In this document: positions 1 to 14,246 of the stretch, piece by piece
Layout: every line of letters starts with the position of its first letter
Numbering within the stretch: the stretch's first letter is position 1
Assembly: GCA_002104935.1 (NCBI GenBank)
Contig: MCGT01000017.1
Coordinates: 248,001 to 312,000, forward strand
Direction of reading: 5' to 3'
From: Hesseltinella vesiculosa
Lineage: Eukaryota; Mucoromycota; Mucoromycetes; Mucorales; Cunninghamellaceae
DNA: 64,000 bases
Translations under genes and position numbers: made by a program
The notes under the pieces: generated by a model
Database searches by the model: none
Told to the model about the DNA's origin: nothing
What the model saw: only the letters and a program-made list of their open reading frames with translations

Positions 1-278
1 CGTCGAATCACCTGTTCCAAATGCAACAAGTACACCTGGGCTGGTAAGGAGAAGCCAAAAAAAGTGGGCGGTGATTTATTTGTTTGTTTCACGGCCTTCG
101 ATGTAACCATGGCAAACGATTTTTTGTAACACCTTTTTCTTTTACAGGCTGTGGCCGCCATATTGACCAAGCTCTTGCTGGCTTGAAGGAAGAAGAAATC
201 TGCCAATGCAAGGAAGAAGCCAGCGATGCCAAAGATCAGGGTATTGTCGCTAAATTAAGAAGTGCCGTAGGATTGTAA
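1..278 (+). CDS. Small conserved Cys-rich (zinc-ribbon-like) protein, 3' end
   Basis: The gene is cut by the left edge; only its last two exons are visible. Exon 1-43 reads RRITCSKCNKYTWAG and joins exon 148-278 across a GT-AG intron (44-147), giving a continuous TWAGCGRHIDQAL motif. The Cys pattern (CxxC, then GCG, later CQC) suggests a small metal-binding fold. This motif is familiar from short uncharacterised eukaryotic proteins, so I give no function. The protein ends KLRSAVGL with a TAA stop at 276-278. Its start lies outside the window. The family resemblance is from memory; the splice is seen directly. Confidence 0.75.
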
Positions 279-408
279 AAATCATCAGGCTGACTCTTTT
301 TTTATTTTCTTCTTGCGCCTCTCCCACCTTCCTTTTCTCCTTTTGTACCTCATACCCATTAGCATCCACTTAACATAAACACACCCTGACATTTTTTATA
401 AGTCATCA

Positions 409-2123
409 TTACAATTCAATCAGCGGACGATCATCCAACAGCGTGGAGGGTGGGGTGGACACGGTTGCAGACGATGGCGAGAGCTTGGTAGAGCTGGACG
501 GCACAACCGATGGAGCAGTGGTCAGCGGGAATGAGGTCGAAGGATAAGGTTGTCCATAGAGCGAAGCCATACGCTGTTGCAAGCAATGTTCATATTGACG
601 AATAGCCTGGTTGATTTTGTCGTGCAACTCTACAAACGAACCTGCAAAAAAAAAAAAAAAAAAAAAGTGAGAATCCCAAGGAGACAGCAAGCAATGCTAC
701 ACGGACGATGTCTTTGTATGATGGCTTCTAGTGAATGGACCATTTTAGGCTGAAGGGTGGCGATTTGGGTATACAGGCGTTGGATTTGAGGATCATGGAC
801 GGGTGGATGGTGCGCCATCAAGGTCGCAAACAGCTGGATGTTCTCCATGTCCTGGCAGGTCAGGCCGTGCTCCAGCTGGGCTGGCGGGGCAGACGGGGCC
901 GATGGTGACGGGTCGGTCGGGACGTGCGGGTTGCGTTCAGGCGGATTGGACACTTCCATTTCACGCAAAGAGGCAGCCACCGCCTTGACAAGGTCGGCAT
1001 CTTCATCATACGGCAAGGCTGGGCTGGGCGCATTCTGTAAGGACAAGGCGATGGCTTGCTCCAGGTCGTGGGCTTCGTTTCTGGCCGTGGTGTCACTTGA
1101 GATCAACTGCGCTTCCTTCTTACCCTTGTCACGCGTCTTGGCGTAACACCCATCACACACACGCACAGGATCGTCCATCGCCAGATTTGGTAATGCCAAG
1201 GTGTGGGACGAGCAAGGTTGACAAAACGTGCCACCGCAATTTCGACAATGATGCTATTTCCAAGGGCGGTGAGACCAGTCTGTTCTCTACACTCCTCCTT
1301 TTTTTTTTATGCTTTTTACCTTGCGATTAGTTAGTGTGAATGCACAACGGCATCGTTCACACACATCCGAATCAGTCCAAGTAGGTGCCTAAAAAGTGAC
1401 AATCATCAGTCATCAGGTTGGTCAGAAGAGCCATGAAACGACTTGCAGCATTAGCTTCAAATAGATTGGCATGGCTGCATTGTTGCACAGGAGAAAAGGG
1501 GTGGCCTTCGGCGCGCAGCAAAGCATAAATGTCAGCTACATATGCCAAGGCAGGGTAATCCTTGGCAGCCATGCCCCAGAGTTGAATGAGCGACAGGATT
1601 TTTTGACGGACGTCATGATTTGTCGTCTTCAATAAAAAAGGAGGTGAGTTTACCTTTGAAAACGGATGAAAACAGATACCTGTAACCTGACCAAGCGTAC
1701 AAGTTCATCCATCCATTCTCTAGCTGCCACTTCCTTGATGAACGGCTCACCTCCATTCTTCACACACGTATCCAACAGCTACGAATAAAAAAAAAAGTTG
1801 GCGTCATCACTCCTACTTTTTGCGTCACTGCAACTTACTGACAGGGTCGACAGTTGCACATTGGGATTGCGATGGGCTAAGCGTTTCTTCATGGAAAGCA
1901 TGGCATTGTGAGGCGCCATTTTATTGCTTCGAATACGATCGCTGATGTGCAATTGCAAGTCAAGGTCGTCATGACCTGAGAGTTTTGTTTCAGCCGTTGC
2001 TTTCTCTAATTCGTTTTTTTTTATAAGAAGAAAAGTGTGTCGGCGACCCATTGCTCATCAAGCCATTTCCTAGTTACCAATGAGTTCATCCACTGCTGAG
2101 TGTTTCCAAAGCCGTGACACCAT
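409..2123 (-). CDS. VPS27: Vps27/Hrs-like ESCRT-0 subunit (VHS-FYVE-UIM)
   Basis: Endosomal sorting receptor that binds ubiquitinated cargo and PtdIns3P and starts ESCRT assembly. Start ATG at 2123-2121; exon 1 (2123-2078, [15 protein letters not shown]) joins 2005-1839 and continues a VHS domain containing [18 protein letters not shown] and [19 protein letters not shown] zinc finger follows, with [20 protein letters not shown] and the ligand pairs CxxC. Two UIM-like segments come next: [11 protein letters not shown] and [15 protein letters not shown] helical GAT-like region and a proline/serine tail end in LIEL, a clathrin-box-like motif at the extreme C terminus. The intron 1446-1389 appears to use a GC donor (GCT|GCAAGT), because only that choice joins FEANA to [10 protein letters not shown] in frame. 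The start lies close to PRP2, so the two genes share a divergent promoter. Confidence 0.9.
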
Positions 2124-2280
2124 GTCAAGAAAAAAATGAGCTGTCCAAAGGGAGAAAAGAGTACGTGAAAGAGAAGTGCAAAGTAAAAAAGAAACGCCCG
2201 CAGTTTTAAATCCCAAAAAAGCTGGCAAGCTGTTGTTTTTTTTTTTTTTTTTTTTTTACTTTCACCTCCAACATTGAACC
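2124..2280. promoter_or_regulatory. Divergent promoter between VPS27 and PRP2
   Basis: This 157-nt spacer separates the start codons of VPS27 (-) and PRP2 (+), so it must hold both promoters and 5' leaders. It contains a run of about 23 T residues just upstream of the PRP2 start (about 2234-2257), a typical poly(dA:dT) nucleosome-excluding tract. No clear TATA box is seen. Confidence 0.45.
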
Positions 2281-5935
<3,655 letters not shown>

Positions 5936-6103
5936 ACATGGACACCTTTTTTCACTTTCCTTTTCTGGAGACATCAGGTATTTCTGTGTGGCAACCAGCC
6001 TAAAAAAAAGACCATGCAGGAGTGGGGAAGCTCCCTGTTTTTTTTTATTTGTCACTTAAATTTGGTTGTGTGTTCGTCAAATGGTAAAGGAAGACAGGGG
6101 GAT

Positions 6104-7284
6104 TCAGGTTGAGTGAAGACGCGGTCGTTTTGAAGGTTTCTCTTGATCGGAGTCAGGCTGCTGAGATAAGGAGGAAGCCAAATGGGCTGGGCGTGGGCCA
6201 CCCGGACTTGCATTTTCCAGACGCTTCTTGAGAAGCAGATTCTAAATTAAATCAAGAGATATAAAAATTGTTAGCCATGCTTCATTTGAAAATGGCTCGA
6301 CTGCAGGCGTCCTACCTCTTGCTGCAAACTGGACACTTTGGAGACGGCTTGATGTTTATCATCACGCAGCTGAAGCATAAGGTGTTCGAGCTGGCTTACT
6401 CGATCGTTCAAGGCAAAATCCACAGGGGCAGGTGAGTTGCCCACAGGAGAGATCCTGGGCTGAGGATGATTCACAGGCGAGGTGGGAATAGTGATCAGGG
6501 GAAAAGTGGATAAAATTTCGGCATCCAAGGGAGCTACGGTATGGCCAGGCGATGATGCGTTGGTGGCGGGATGGGTATCAGAGGAGGAGGGAGGCGTTGT
6601 AAGAAGGGAATGGTGTGGATCTATTTGCTTCAGGGCGGCTTCCAAGGCAAACACCCGACGGTCAAGGACTTGGCATCGGTCTTGAAGCTCTCGCTCACGG
6701 ACTTTTCTTCGTTCGCGGAAGCGGGCTGAAGCACCAGCGTTGCGTCGCCGTTTTTCAGCCAAGACTTCGTCGGAAGAGACGTGGTCTCGAAGGACAGCGT
6801 CGGTCGGCTGTGTGGAGGACGAAGGCTGAAGGCGTTGGTGTTCGCGGGTACTGTCGTGATGAGGCGGTAAGGATGCCATTGGTGAAGGTGGTGATGTAGA
6901 GCGGGCAGATCTGGACGAATAAGTGGAAGTCATGGACTGCTGCAAGTGTTGCCACCATTGCCATAGAAGGGCAGGATCCATGTTGCTGCGTGGATGAGGA
7001 GGTGAGGTATCGCGGTGAGCTCTTGGCGGCAGAGTCGGTGATGATTTCGAATGGCCTGGGTAACTTGTCCGACGGCTAGGATGGTCGAGGTAGTTTGTTG
7101 CATTTCCTGGAAGCTCGCCATTGTCCCTTGACAAATCATCGCATGGAGACTTGACATTGTGTAAAGACAGTGGAGGCGACACGGGAAATGGCGATCGCCC
7201 ATGGTGCTGTTCCTTACCCTTTAATACGGAAATGGGCGGCAATAGAATAGGCTTATTAGGTGACGATGGTAACGTTTTTGGCAT
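6104..7284 (-). CDS. bZIP transcription factor (Cys-3/Met4-like basic region)
   Basis: Predicted DNA-binding nuclear regulator of 368 residues. The N-terminal two thirds are Ser/Pro-rich. The basic region reads EKRRRNAGASARFRERRKVR and runs straight into a short zipper-like heptad segment. The NAGASARFRERRK signature resembles fungal sulfur regulators of the Cys-3/Met4 type (inference). A second leucine-rich coiled coil (VSQLEHLMLQLRDD to LQQE) is completed only after splicing: the intron 6315-6242 (GTAGG...TTTAG) joins it to NLLLKKRLENA in the last exon. Total coding length divides by three. The tail has a basic KRPRL motif. I chose the ATG at 7284 over upstream in-frame codons because the upstream frame is an F-rich, T-tract translation. 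Confidence 0.85.
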
Positions 7285-7465
7285 GTTAACAAACAAAAAA
7301 AGGAAGAAAAAGAAAGACGAAATGAAAGTTTTTTTGTCCTGCAGAAAATAAAAAAAGCCTGACGTGCCACAAGCGTCTTGTTTTGACACTCCGCAATTCG
7401 TCTTCAATCGCCATAGGGGGCACAAATGATGCAAGCAAAGGGCCAGTGTTCCTTCCTTTCTATTG

Positions 7466-7714
7466 ACTTTAATACGTGGAAAAATGAATGATGCCATCTT
7501 TTCTCGGATGGTACCTCCACTTCATATCCCCATTTGGTATTTTTTTCTATTTTTCAATAATAAACAGCCTTTCCATGCGTCTATTGCTGTCCCTGTCACC
7601 TTGGCTTCTCATTGGTTCAGCTCCGACGATCCCTTTTTGGATTTCTTGGAAAACGATCAGCACATGACCACCTTACCATCATTGTCAGACACACTTCTTG
7701 TCACTAATGACTAA
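7466..7714 (+). CDS. Possible small hypothetical protein
   Basis: A short open frame reads MNDAIFSRM from about 7484 and ends with LPSLSDTLLVTND. A plausible 57-nt intron (7511-7567, GTACC...AACAG) can be removed without changing frame, leaving an acidic peptide with DDPFLDFLENDQ. I recognise no family. It may be non-coding spacer downstream of nothing obvious and divergent to the bZIP gene. Support is weak: only frame, splice signals and composition. Confidence 0.2.
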   Translation, partial: TLIRGKMNDAIFSRMVPPLHIPIWYFFLFFNNKQPFHASIAVPVTLASHWFSSDDPFLDFLENDQHMTTLPSLSDTLLVTND

Positions 7715-8230
7715 TGATGATATCATGCTTATCTTCTAGCACGAATGAGTTATACAATCGCTATCATGGTGCTATTTTGCAATCAAGACCTGTGATTGTG
7801 AATCCTCCTTTAAAAACTGAACCTCATGGCCATTGTTAGAACCTGTTTATTTGTTTTTTTCCCCTTTTCTCTGCTGCCAATGGTAGGAGGTAGAAGCGGG
7901 AACGAAAAACAAACATTGCGCCATCGAACTGGCCCCCACTACCTGGATCATCATCAGAGGCGAAATCACTGATAGACAAGTTCCAATAAAAAAAAAGGCA
8001 TGCTAAAAGGAGGTAGGTACTGTATGTTTGTGCAGCGTCGGGGAATCTTAAGAAGTATTTTCAAAGTGAATAAATGAACAAGTACTTCCGTGAGAGCAGA
8101 CGAGATTAGCTGTGCCTTTGGAAAAAAAAAAAAAAGACAGGAACGGAATCGAGCCAGGGCCAAAGCAAGGAGGTGTGCACTTTTTTGATCCCAACCATGG
8201 CTCATGTAGTCACATATCAAGGCACTGAAA
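7715..8230. other. Spacer without recognised gene
   Basis: This stretch holds short A- and T-runs and fragmentary frames on both strands. None has a recognisable motif or consistent splicing. I see no RNA gene. Confidence 0.4.
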
Positions 8231-8261
8231 TGCAAAGTTTGTAAAAACTGGCGAACATCGG

Positions 8262-8815
8262 CTGGGCAGCCTTGTCCAATCAGTATCCATTTTTTACTGT
8301 CGTTCATAAGCATGTGTGTGCAAAATTGCAGCTTGATCTGATCGCTCAAAAGCACTGTGCAGCGTTTTTTGGTTACTTTATTTTTTTTTTTTTAGCTGGT
8401 GAGGGGGGGCTGGGCAACCTCGCGCAATCGCTCTGGATTTTTGAACATCATTAATAACCAGGATTTATACTTCTACTCTCTCTGGCAACCAAGCGGAGCG
8501 CCGTGTGCGCTGGGTGCGCAGCGTAGGAATGGAAGGGCGCTTACGGCATCTGAATATAGCCATTTTTTCCAAATGCAAAAAAAAAAAAAAAAAAAAAGAT
8601 GAATTATTGCACGGCTATTTTGAGCGATAGGATCAACATGCAATTTTACACAACCACGCAGGAGCATAAAAGATGATGGTGCTGAAAAAATCAGGATGAT
8701 CAGCAAAGGTCACCCAGCCAACTTTTGAGCAATTTCGTTTTGACACCTCCGATTCTCAAGCTAAAAAATTGAAAAATCGGCCATTTTCTCCAGGGGGGTG
8801 ACCTTCTGGCGATCT
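8262..8815. repeat. Fold-back (inverted-repeat) element, copy A
   Basis: A left arm at about 8262-8357 is the imperfect reverse complement of 8609-8720. For example, TTGATCTGATCGCTCAAAA on the left matches the inverse of TTTTGAGCGATAGGATCAA on the right. The right arm carries the family signature: GATGGTGCTGAAAAAATCAG, then CACCCAGCCAAC, then TTTTGACACCTCCGATTC and AATCGGCCATTTTC. The same signature recurs near 26.07, 34.17, 56.05 and 59.85 kb. It looks like a non-autonomous MITE or fold-back element. No transposase is visible. End points are approximate. Confidence 0.6.
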
Positions 8816-9090
8816 GATCAAATATTGCCGTGCAAAATTTCTCTTCGTCAAAACAGTAAAAAATAAAGTCAAGGGGAAGGTGAATCTTCCCTTGGCCACT
8901 GATCAGAGAGCCAAGCTGATCGTGATACTTTGACCAGAATCCATATCAGTAAGGTAACATAGATTTTGACAGTTGGATCCAGTTTCCAAAGCAAGTCGAC
9001 CCAGGGCAACGATCTCTGATTGGTTCCTGACCAGCCAACACCAGGTCTTTTTTCCACTTACCTTTTTTTTTTTGCGCCTTTTCTTCCCAA

Positions 9091-9893
9091 ATGAACATTT
9101 CGCCTTTTGCCTCGGATGCAACGAGCAGCTGGCTGCTTTATATTTTGACTGATTCTGCTTTACCGACCGGGGGATTTGTGGCATCGTCTGGTCTGGAAGC
9201 CATGTTCCAAGCCGGGCTACTGACCAACGACAACATCACTGCCTTTGTCACATCCTCTGCTCATTCTTTCTCTTGCCAAACGCTTGCCTTTGTCAAAGCT
9301 GGCTACGATGCCATGGACGATCCCGATCCCATCGCCCGTCTGGATGACGTCGATGACCATTGCGATGCTGTCATGGTGGCCAATGCCGTTGCTCGCCGTG
9401 CATCGCTTGCTCAAGGCGTTGCCATGTTGACGCTGTACCTCAAATGTTTCACCGAAAGCCGACCAGCTCAAGACGTCGCCCTGGTCAAGAAATGGAAGCT
9501 TCAAATCCGTGCTGGCACCATCAATGGTCATTTCCCCGTGTGCTTTGGCCTCGTCTGCCGACTGCTTGATGTCGATCGGGGTAAAAACAGAGAGGACAAG
9601 AGGAGACGGCTAGAACAAGCAAAACTGAGGATTGCCTTTTTTTTGGCTTAGAAAATACCCTGCACTTATGGCTCTACCTTTTTACACGAACGCTCTACTC
9701 ATCAGCTGTGCGGCTCAATCTTCTTGGGCCTTATGAAGCCCAACGACTACTGCTAAAGTCCAGAGACGATGTGGAAAGCGTCATTGAGCAAACCAATCAT
9801 ATCACCATGGACGATTCGTGCCAAACTAATCCTCTGCTCGACGTGTGTCAAGGAATGCATGACCGCCTGTACACTCGTCTCTTCAATAGTTAG
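9091..9893 (+). CDS. ureF: Urease accessory protein UreF
   Basis: Accessory factor that, with UreD and UreG, delivers nickel to apo-urease in the cytosol. The predicted protein is 243 residues. The N-terminal LLYILTDSALPTGGFVASSGLEA stretch is characteristic of UreF (the DSALPTGGF core). A helical domain follows, ending with NLLGPYEAQRLL and CQTNPLLDVCQGMHDRLYTRLFNS. One intron (9581-9651, G|GTAAAAACAG...GGCTTAG) restores DR-ENTLHLWLYLFTRTLYSSAVR, and total coding length divides by three. UreD, UreG and urease are not in this window, which is normal for fungi where these genes are scattered. Confidence 0.9.
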
Positions 9894-10168
9894 ACTCAAC
9901 GTCATCCTTGGCAATAAAAAAGAAATACCGTTCGATACCACTTTCTTTTTTGGCTTTTCACTGCCATCATCTTTTTTTTTTCTTTTTTTCACTCATCGCA
10001 AGAGAAAGTTGACAGACGGTATTTCCGAGCGTGTCCGACATGGACAATGATCTGACCCACTAAGACCTCCTCAACAACATGTCGAGCAGATCTCTGGCTG
10101 TTGCGCCAACCCGGCCAAAGAAGCGAAAATCGGAGCAACCTGAGACGTGTAGCATGTGCCTGTGGCAC

Positions 10169-10272
10169 GACTCGGACCACACTTTAGTGAGTTGGACCAC
10201 ACTTTTTACGAGTTGGACCACATTTTTAGTGAGTTGGGCCACACCTTTTTCGAGTTGGACCGCACTACGGTC
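10169..10272 (+). repeat. 21-bp tandem repeat, about five units
   Basis: Four 21-nt units start at 10189, 10210, 10231 and 10252 with the consensus GAGTTGGACCACACTTTTTAC. A degenerate 20-nt unit (GACTCGGACCACACTTTAGT) precedes them. The unit length is a multiple of three, so one frame would encode a heptapeptide repeat (SWTTLFT-like). No credible gene surrounds it. Confidence 0.8.
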
Positions 10273-10543
10273 AGGAAATAACCCTTGGATCTGTCATACC
10301 AGATCATGCAAGAGAGCCCATTCTATCACAGGGATAAAATCCCGCATAAATTATTTTCTTTCCTTCTTTCTTTTCTCCCTCTCCAATTCAATTCTAAAAT
10401 AAACGTAGGAGGATTCTAATTGATTTGCTTGCGTTTATTTTTACCTAATTTTACAAGACGTCCTTTTGCATCAACACCTCCTTGTATGGGTCAATGGTGT
10501 CTGGACCATGCGCTACCACTCTGCTACATGAAGATTACATTGA

Positions 10544-11170
10544 ATGAATGACGATACAGCAGACTTCATGAACCGGGACTGGTCATTCTATCCGCCCATG
10601 CAATTTGCCTGCAGTCGGCTATTGGCTGGGATGATCCATTCACATACAAGCGGCAAGGCATTGTTGGTCAACACGGTGGAGATATATGGCAGCTTCGTTC
10701 GCCCCCGTGACAACCAGATACCCTTGCGTTTAGCCCAAGACCATCAGAGATTTGGTTGGCAGCAAGCTGCTTCTAGGAACCAAAACATTCAACGCGCTCG
10801 TCACATCAAGCACGCTGCCAAACCACCCGACATTGGACCCACCATGCCTTCGTTTGTGCTTGACACTGCAGAAGAATCATTTGCAAATCAGGATCTTCAT
10901 CAAACGTACCGCCTGGCTGGCAGCTATGTCGTTAGCCGAAAACGCAAGCATCTCTAGTGTCAGCGACACGGATTACCTTTATCAACTGCGCCAAATGCGA
11001 ACCAGATTCCATCAAGCTTCAACGTATACATGCTGTCGCTCATCCAGCGAATGGGCGGACGACCTGGCTAGTCAGCCGTAGACGATTTTCACAACGCTGA
11101 TCTGAACAAATTGCTGCAGTCGCTCGCCCATGATGTTGCTCCGCAGCTGGCCAAGGCAAATGAATCGGTT
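10544..11170 (+). pseudogene. Unrecognised, possibly degenerate coding sequence
   Basis: Three frames look coding-like in succession. 10544-10957 includes LVNTVEIYGSFVRPRDNQIPLRLAQ. An overlapping frame runs to 11081 (KLLLGTKTFNALVTSSTLPN and SVSDTDYLYQLRQMRTRF). A third frame ends at about 11197 with DFHNADLNKLLQSLAHDVAP..ALKIKYSI. Frame changes without convincing splice sites suggest a broken gene or an element relic. I recognise no family. Read only as a coding-like remnant. Confidence 0.25.
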
Positions 11171-11197
11171 GCCCTGAAGATCAAGTATTCCATTTAA

Positions 11198-11798
11198 AAA
11201 AAAAAAATAAAACACCGACTTTTTTTTTTTTTTTTTTTTTTGGTGTTGGCTTCACCTCCAGTTGCCAGGCACGCAGGATATTGGCTGTGGGCTGATTTTG
11301 GATTGTGGTCATGGTGTTTTTTTCACAAAGACCTGCTCGGTTTTGCGAGCACCAAACGTTGAAATTATTTAGTTCTCGTCATTCAGCGAATTTGCCTTCC
11401 GGGAAAAGTGTACCTAGAACTAGCATGCTGAGTTTGGGGCCAATCCGAGCATCGTTTCTCTCTGGCAGCTATTAGCAGCGACGTGGTCAACATTCGACAT
11501 CTCCCCGTTTGACATTCCTGAGGGTGGCTCCACCGAACCACGGTTATGGACATGTCCCAATCTCTCTCTCTCTCTCGAAAAAAAAAAAAAAAAAAGCTGG
11601 TGGTGGAAAAAAAGCCGGGCTCCCCCCTCAAAGCTGCACAGACACGGACCAAGCAAGTCGTTGGCACGACCTACCTATCTCTTGGACAAGTGAAAAACCA
11701 AAAAACTAGTAAAATTACATGGGCTTATTTATGTTCGTGTGGGCAACAGCAGCACCACCAACAGAAGAGAGGTGAAGGGTGTGAAGGGGTATGCGTTT
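11198..11798. other. Spacer with long T and A tracts
   Basis: A run of about 22 T residues (11219-11241), a CT-repeat (TCTCTCTCTCTC near 11565) followed by about 18 A residues, and no recognisable gene. It includes the 3' flank of the Ytp1-family gene. Confidence 0.4.
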
Positions 11799-13399
11799 TC
11801 AAGAGATTCGGTGGGTGGGCTTGAGTTCCACGACGTCGGCATCTTCGTCATATAAAAAGTCATTTGCCAAGAGGCGGGCGCCATAGTCGTCTTCGTCGTC
11901 GTTGCTGCTGCTGCTTCCGGGATGTCGTTGGGCAACAGGCTGGTGGCTGGAGGAAGTCGACAGAGGGAGCTCATTGTATTCGAGATCGCGGCCTTGATAA
12001 GCAGTCAGGCGTTCCCAGAGGGTGATCAACAGATAGGCAAACATGAACACAAACAGGCCAAAGGAAATGAGCACGTTACTGTAGGAGCCGACGTCAATCA
12101 TCATTTCCGACAGCAGCATCAGCTGTTCCTCGGTGGAGCCCATAAACAGCAAGCCTGCCAGGACCAGCAACTGAAAAAAAAAAGGCGCACATGAGGGTCA
12201 GGTTGCCTTTTTTTTTTTTTTTAAAAAAAAAAAAGAGCTTACCAGCGAGGGAAGGTATTGCCAAGGATGAATGGAAAAGTGACCAGGTTTCCAGACAAAG
12301 CAGATGTCCACAATGCGGGACAGGCCGGCGGCAAAGAGCATGTAGCCAAAGTAGGAGTGGATCTGGCCACTGTTGGGAACGTGCTGGGCATGGCCTTGGA
12401 AAGAGACGGCAGTGAGGATGATCAGGATGGAAGGCACAACCGTGCGGTTGCCATGGCGGCTCAAAAAGATACCCAGGAGCCCGCCAACAGCCCAAAGGAT
12501 GCCCATGGAGGTATGTTGATAGTCGCCATGGTTCCAAGGATGGCCCCAGCGATGTTCGGTCAAGGAGTTGACGATACCCCAGAGAAAGATGACCCAGCTG
12601 TCGTAGAATTCCGGGCTTTTGCCGCGCTGGAAGAGCCAAGGTCCGCCCACGCGCAAGAGAAGAAGCAGAATGATACCATACGCAACAAAGGAGGAGCCCA
12701 TAATGAAGTGCGCCAGGCATTGGCCAGTATGGTCTACAAGAAAGGTGAGCAAGGCAATTTGCGGGTGGAGGCTGGCTTACCTCCATAGCAAAAGCCAAGG
12801 CTGGCAATGACGCCAAGCATGATTTGTGTGTAGCCTACGACAGGGATGGCGATGCCCATGACTTTATGAAGCACAACAAACCCTTTTCGCACTCGGCCAA
12901 GGAGGCCTCGTTCGAGATGTAATCGGAGGTACACGCCCACAAGGACTTGCAGGACGACGACCCAAATGACAATGCTGGCAAACCAGCGGTGTGCGATGTG
13001 GGGTTCCTGTTAAAAACGGGTCAGTGGGCGTGCATTAGAAACGAAAACAAGACTTGCATAGTTTCGGCCGTCGTGCATATGGGCAAATTGATACCCGAGG
13101 AAAAAGACAATGGAGGCGGCGATCTGGACAGGGACGTGGAATCGGTTTTTGGCTAGACCGAGGATCATGCCAATGGGGTACAAGAATCCAAATGCTGAAA
13201 AGAATCAAGTCAATGGGTGAACAATGAAGAGATGCCAATAAAAGAATAAAAACGTACCCACCACCATGCAGAAGATATGAAGCGTCATGAGGGCACCAAT
13301 GGGTTCACCTGTGGCAGCAAAGTCATTGAACAATGAAGGATCTAAATCGTGGCTGTGACCATGACCACTGGGCTGGTCCATATGATGGTGGTCATCCAT
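11799..13399 (-). CDS. Ytp1/DUF2427-family multi-pass membrane protein
   Basis: Integral membrane protein related to fungal Ytp1, whose function is not established. The start ATG at 13399 gives a His-rich leader (MDDHHHMDQPSGHGHSHD), then about ten hydrophobic segments across several exons. The N-terminal half has GALMTLHIFCMVVG, HRWFASIVIWVVVLQVLVG and a HKVMGIAIPVVGYTQ segment, similar to the cytochrome b561-like DUF2427 part. The C-terminal half has WVIFLWGIVNSLTEHRWG, the hallmark of the Ytp1 domain, plus NSGQIHSYFGYMLFAAGLSR. The acidic tail ends KPTHRIS. One intron (about 12180-12240) has back-to-back T- and A-runs. Possible haem-ligand histidines are an inference. Confidence 0.8.
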
Positions 13400-13591
13400 T
13401 GAAGTAATTAATAGAAAAGGAGAAACAAAGAGCCAAATGAGGCGAGGTTTTTTTTTTTTGGGAAATTGCTTTTGCGGGCGAACTTTTTTCCCTAGCAGAA
13501 GAAAGGACAAGGACGTGCGCATGGCCAATCAGAGTGGAGGATTTTTTATTTTTTGAAAGATAGCAGTGAAAAGGGAAACAAGGAGAGGGCA

Positions 13592-14092
13592 TCAGTGATT
13601 TTCTTCATAGGCAACAGCCTGGCGAATGATCCCCATGATGCAATGGGCCATAGTCATGCGGGGATCACTTGCACAAGACTGGGTGAGAAGACAAAGGTTG
13701 GGATTCGTAAAGGCACTGGCCAGGACTGGTAAAAACTCCGTTTTCCCCATGGCTAAGAAACTAGATCGATGCGGCAGATAGGCCACCAAGGCGCGCCAAT
13801 GGTTTTCGAAGCGATGAACAATGTCGATGTCGCGCTCGTTCTCGAGTTTCTTGAAATTCAACAAGTTTGACAAGAAATGGTCAAGATCGCACATACAGGT
13901 CTTAAACTCGTCCCAAGATTTGACTTCACCTTGGCGCTGTTCAAAGAAGTCCACATACAGAGGTGGCAACACAGCAAGAGCAGCGCGAACCCAATGGGGT
14001 TTCATCACGTTTTGTTTTTCACAGGCCTGTTTGAACGCGTCCAGCCATTGCTGTATGTTGTGCCTATTCATCGTCGGCAATGAATTAGCCAT
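13592..14092 (-). CDS. Retrotransposon Gag-capsid-like protein, single exon (paralogue 1)
   Basis: An intact intronless 166-residue frame, starting MANSLPTMNRHNIQQW and ending QAVAYEENH. The arrangement WLDAFKQAC...W-D-E-F-K...RFENHWRAL matches the spacing of Gag capsid N-lobe proteins of Ty3-type elements (inference from pattern). It has no zinc knuckle, protease, reverse transcriptase or long terminal repeats beside it. The neighbouring upstream gene on the same strand (14247-14753) is a diverged copy of similar length. The intact frame, ordinary codon use and clean ATG context (ACCATGG) suggest it is expressed rather than dead. It may be a domesticated gag gene; a solo remnant is the alternative. 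Confidence 0.6.
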   Translation of the reverse strand: MANSLPTMNRHNIQQWLDAFKQACEKQNVMKPHWVRAALAVLPPLYVDFFEQRQGEVKSWDEFKTCMCDLDHFLSNLLNFKKLENERDIDIVHRFENHWRALVAYLPHRSSFLAMGKTEFLPVLASAFTNPNLCLLTQSCASDPRMTMAHCIMGIIRQAVAYEENH

Positions 14093-14165
14093 GGTTCAAG
14101 AAAGGAAGGTAAAAAAAAAATAAAGGGATGAAGAAGGTGGAAAAGAGACAAAGAAATCGGCGTCT

Positions 14166-14186
14166 GTTGATTTTTTTTTTATCAAC
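14166..14186. terminator. T-loop inverted repeat between the two Gag-like genes
   Basis: GTTGAT, a run of nine T residues and ATCAAC form a short perfect inverted repeat between the two Gag-like genes. It may affect the 3' end of the upstream gene or the promoter of the downstream one. This is a sequence observation only. Confidence 0.3.
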
Positions 14187-14246
14187 CAGCAAATGAACCT
14201 TTATACATTTCAAGATACATTTATTCAAGGGGGGAGGGGAACTAGA

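Noticed and set aside
409..690. Independent small gene on the minus strand at 409-690
   Set aside because: It is the last exon of VPS27, joined in frame through the T-rich intron ending TTTGCAG.
6465..7497. Longer N terminus for the bZIP gene beginning at 7497
   Set aside because: The extension translates an F-rich T-tract and a leader with no protein character; the ATG at 7284 is better placed.
10480..10530. tRNA gene on the minus strand (A-box-like TAGCAGAGTGG)
   Set aside because: D-stem pairs poorly, no B-box follows at the right distance and no cloverleaf can be drawn.
11546..11710. CT-repeat plus A-run as a CRISPR or satellite array
   Set aside because: It is a simple dinucleotide run next to a homopolymer with no repeat-spacer structure.
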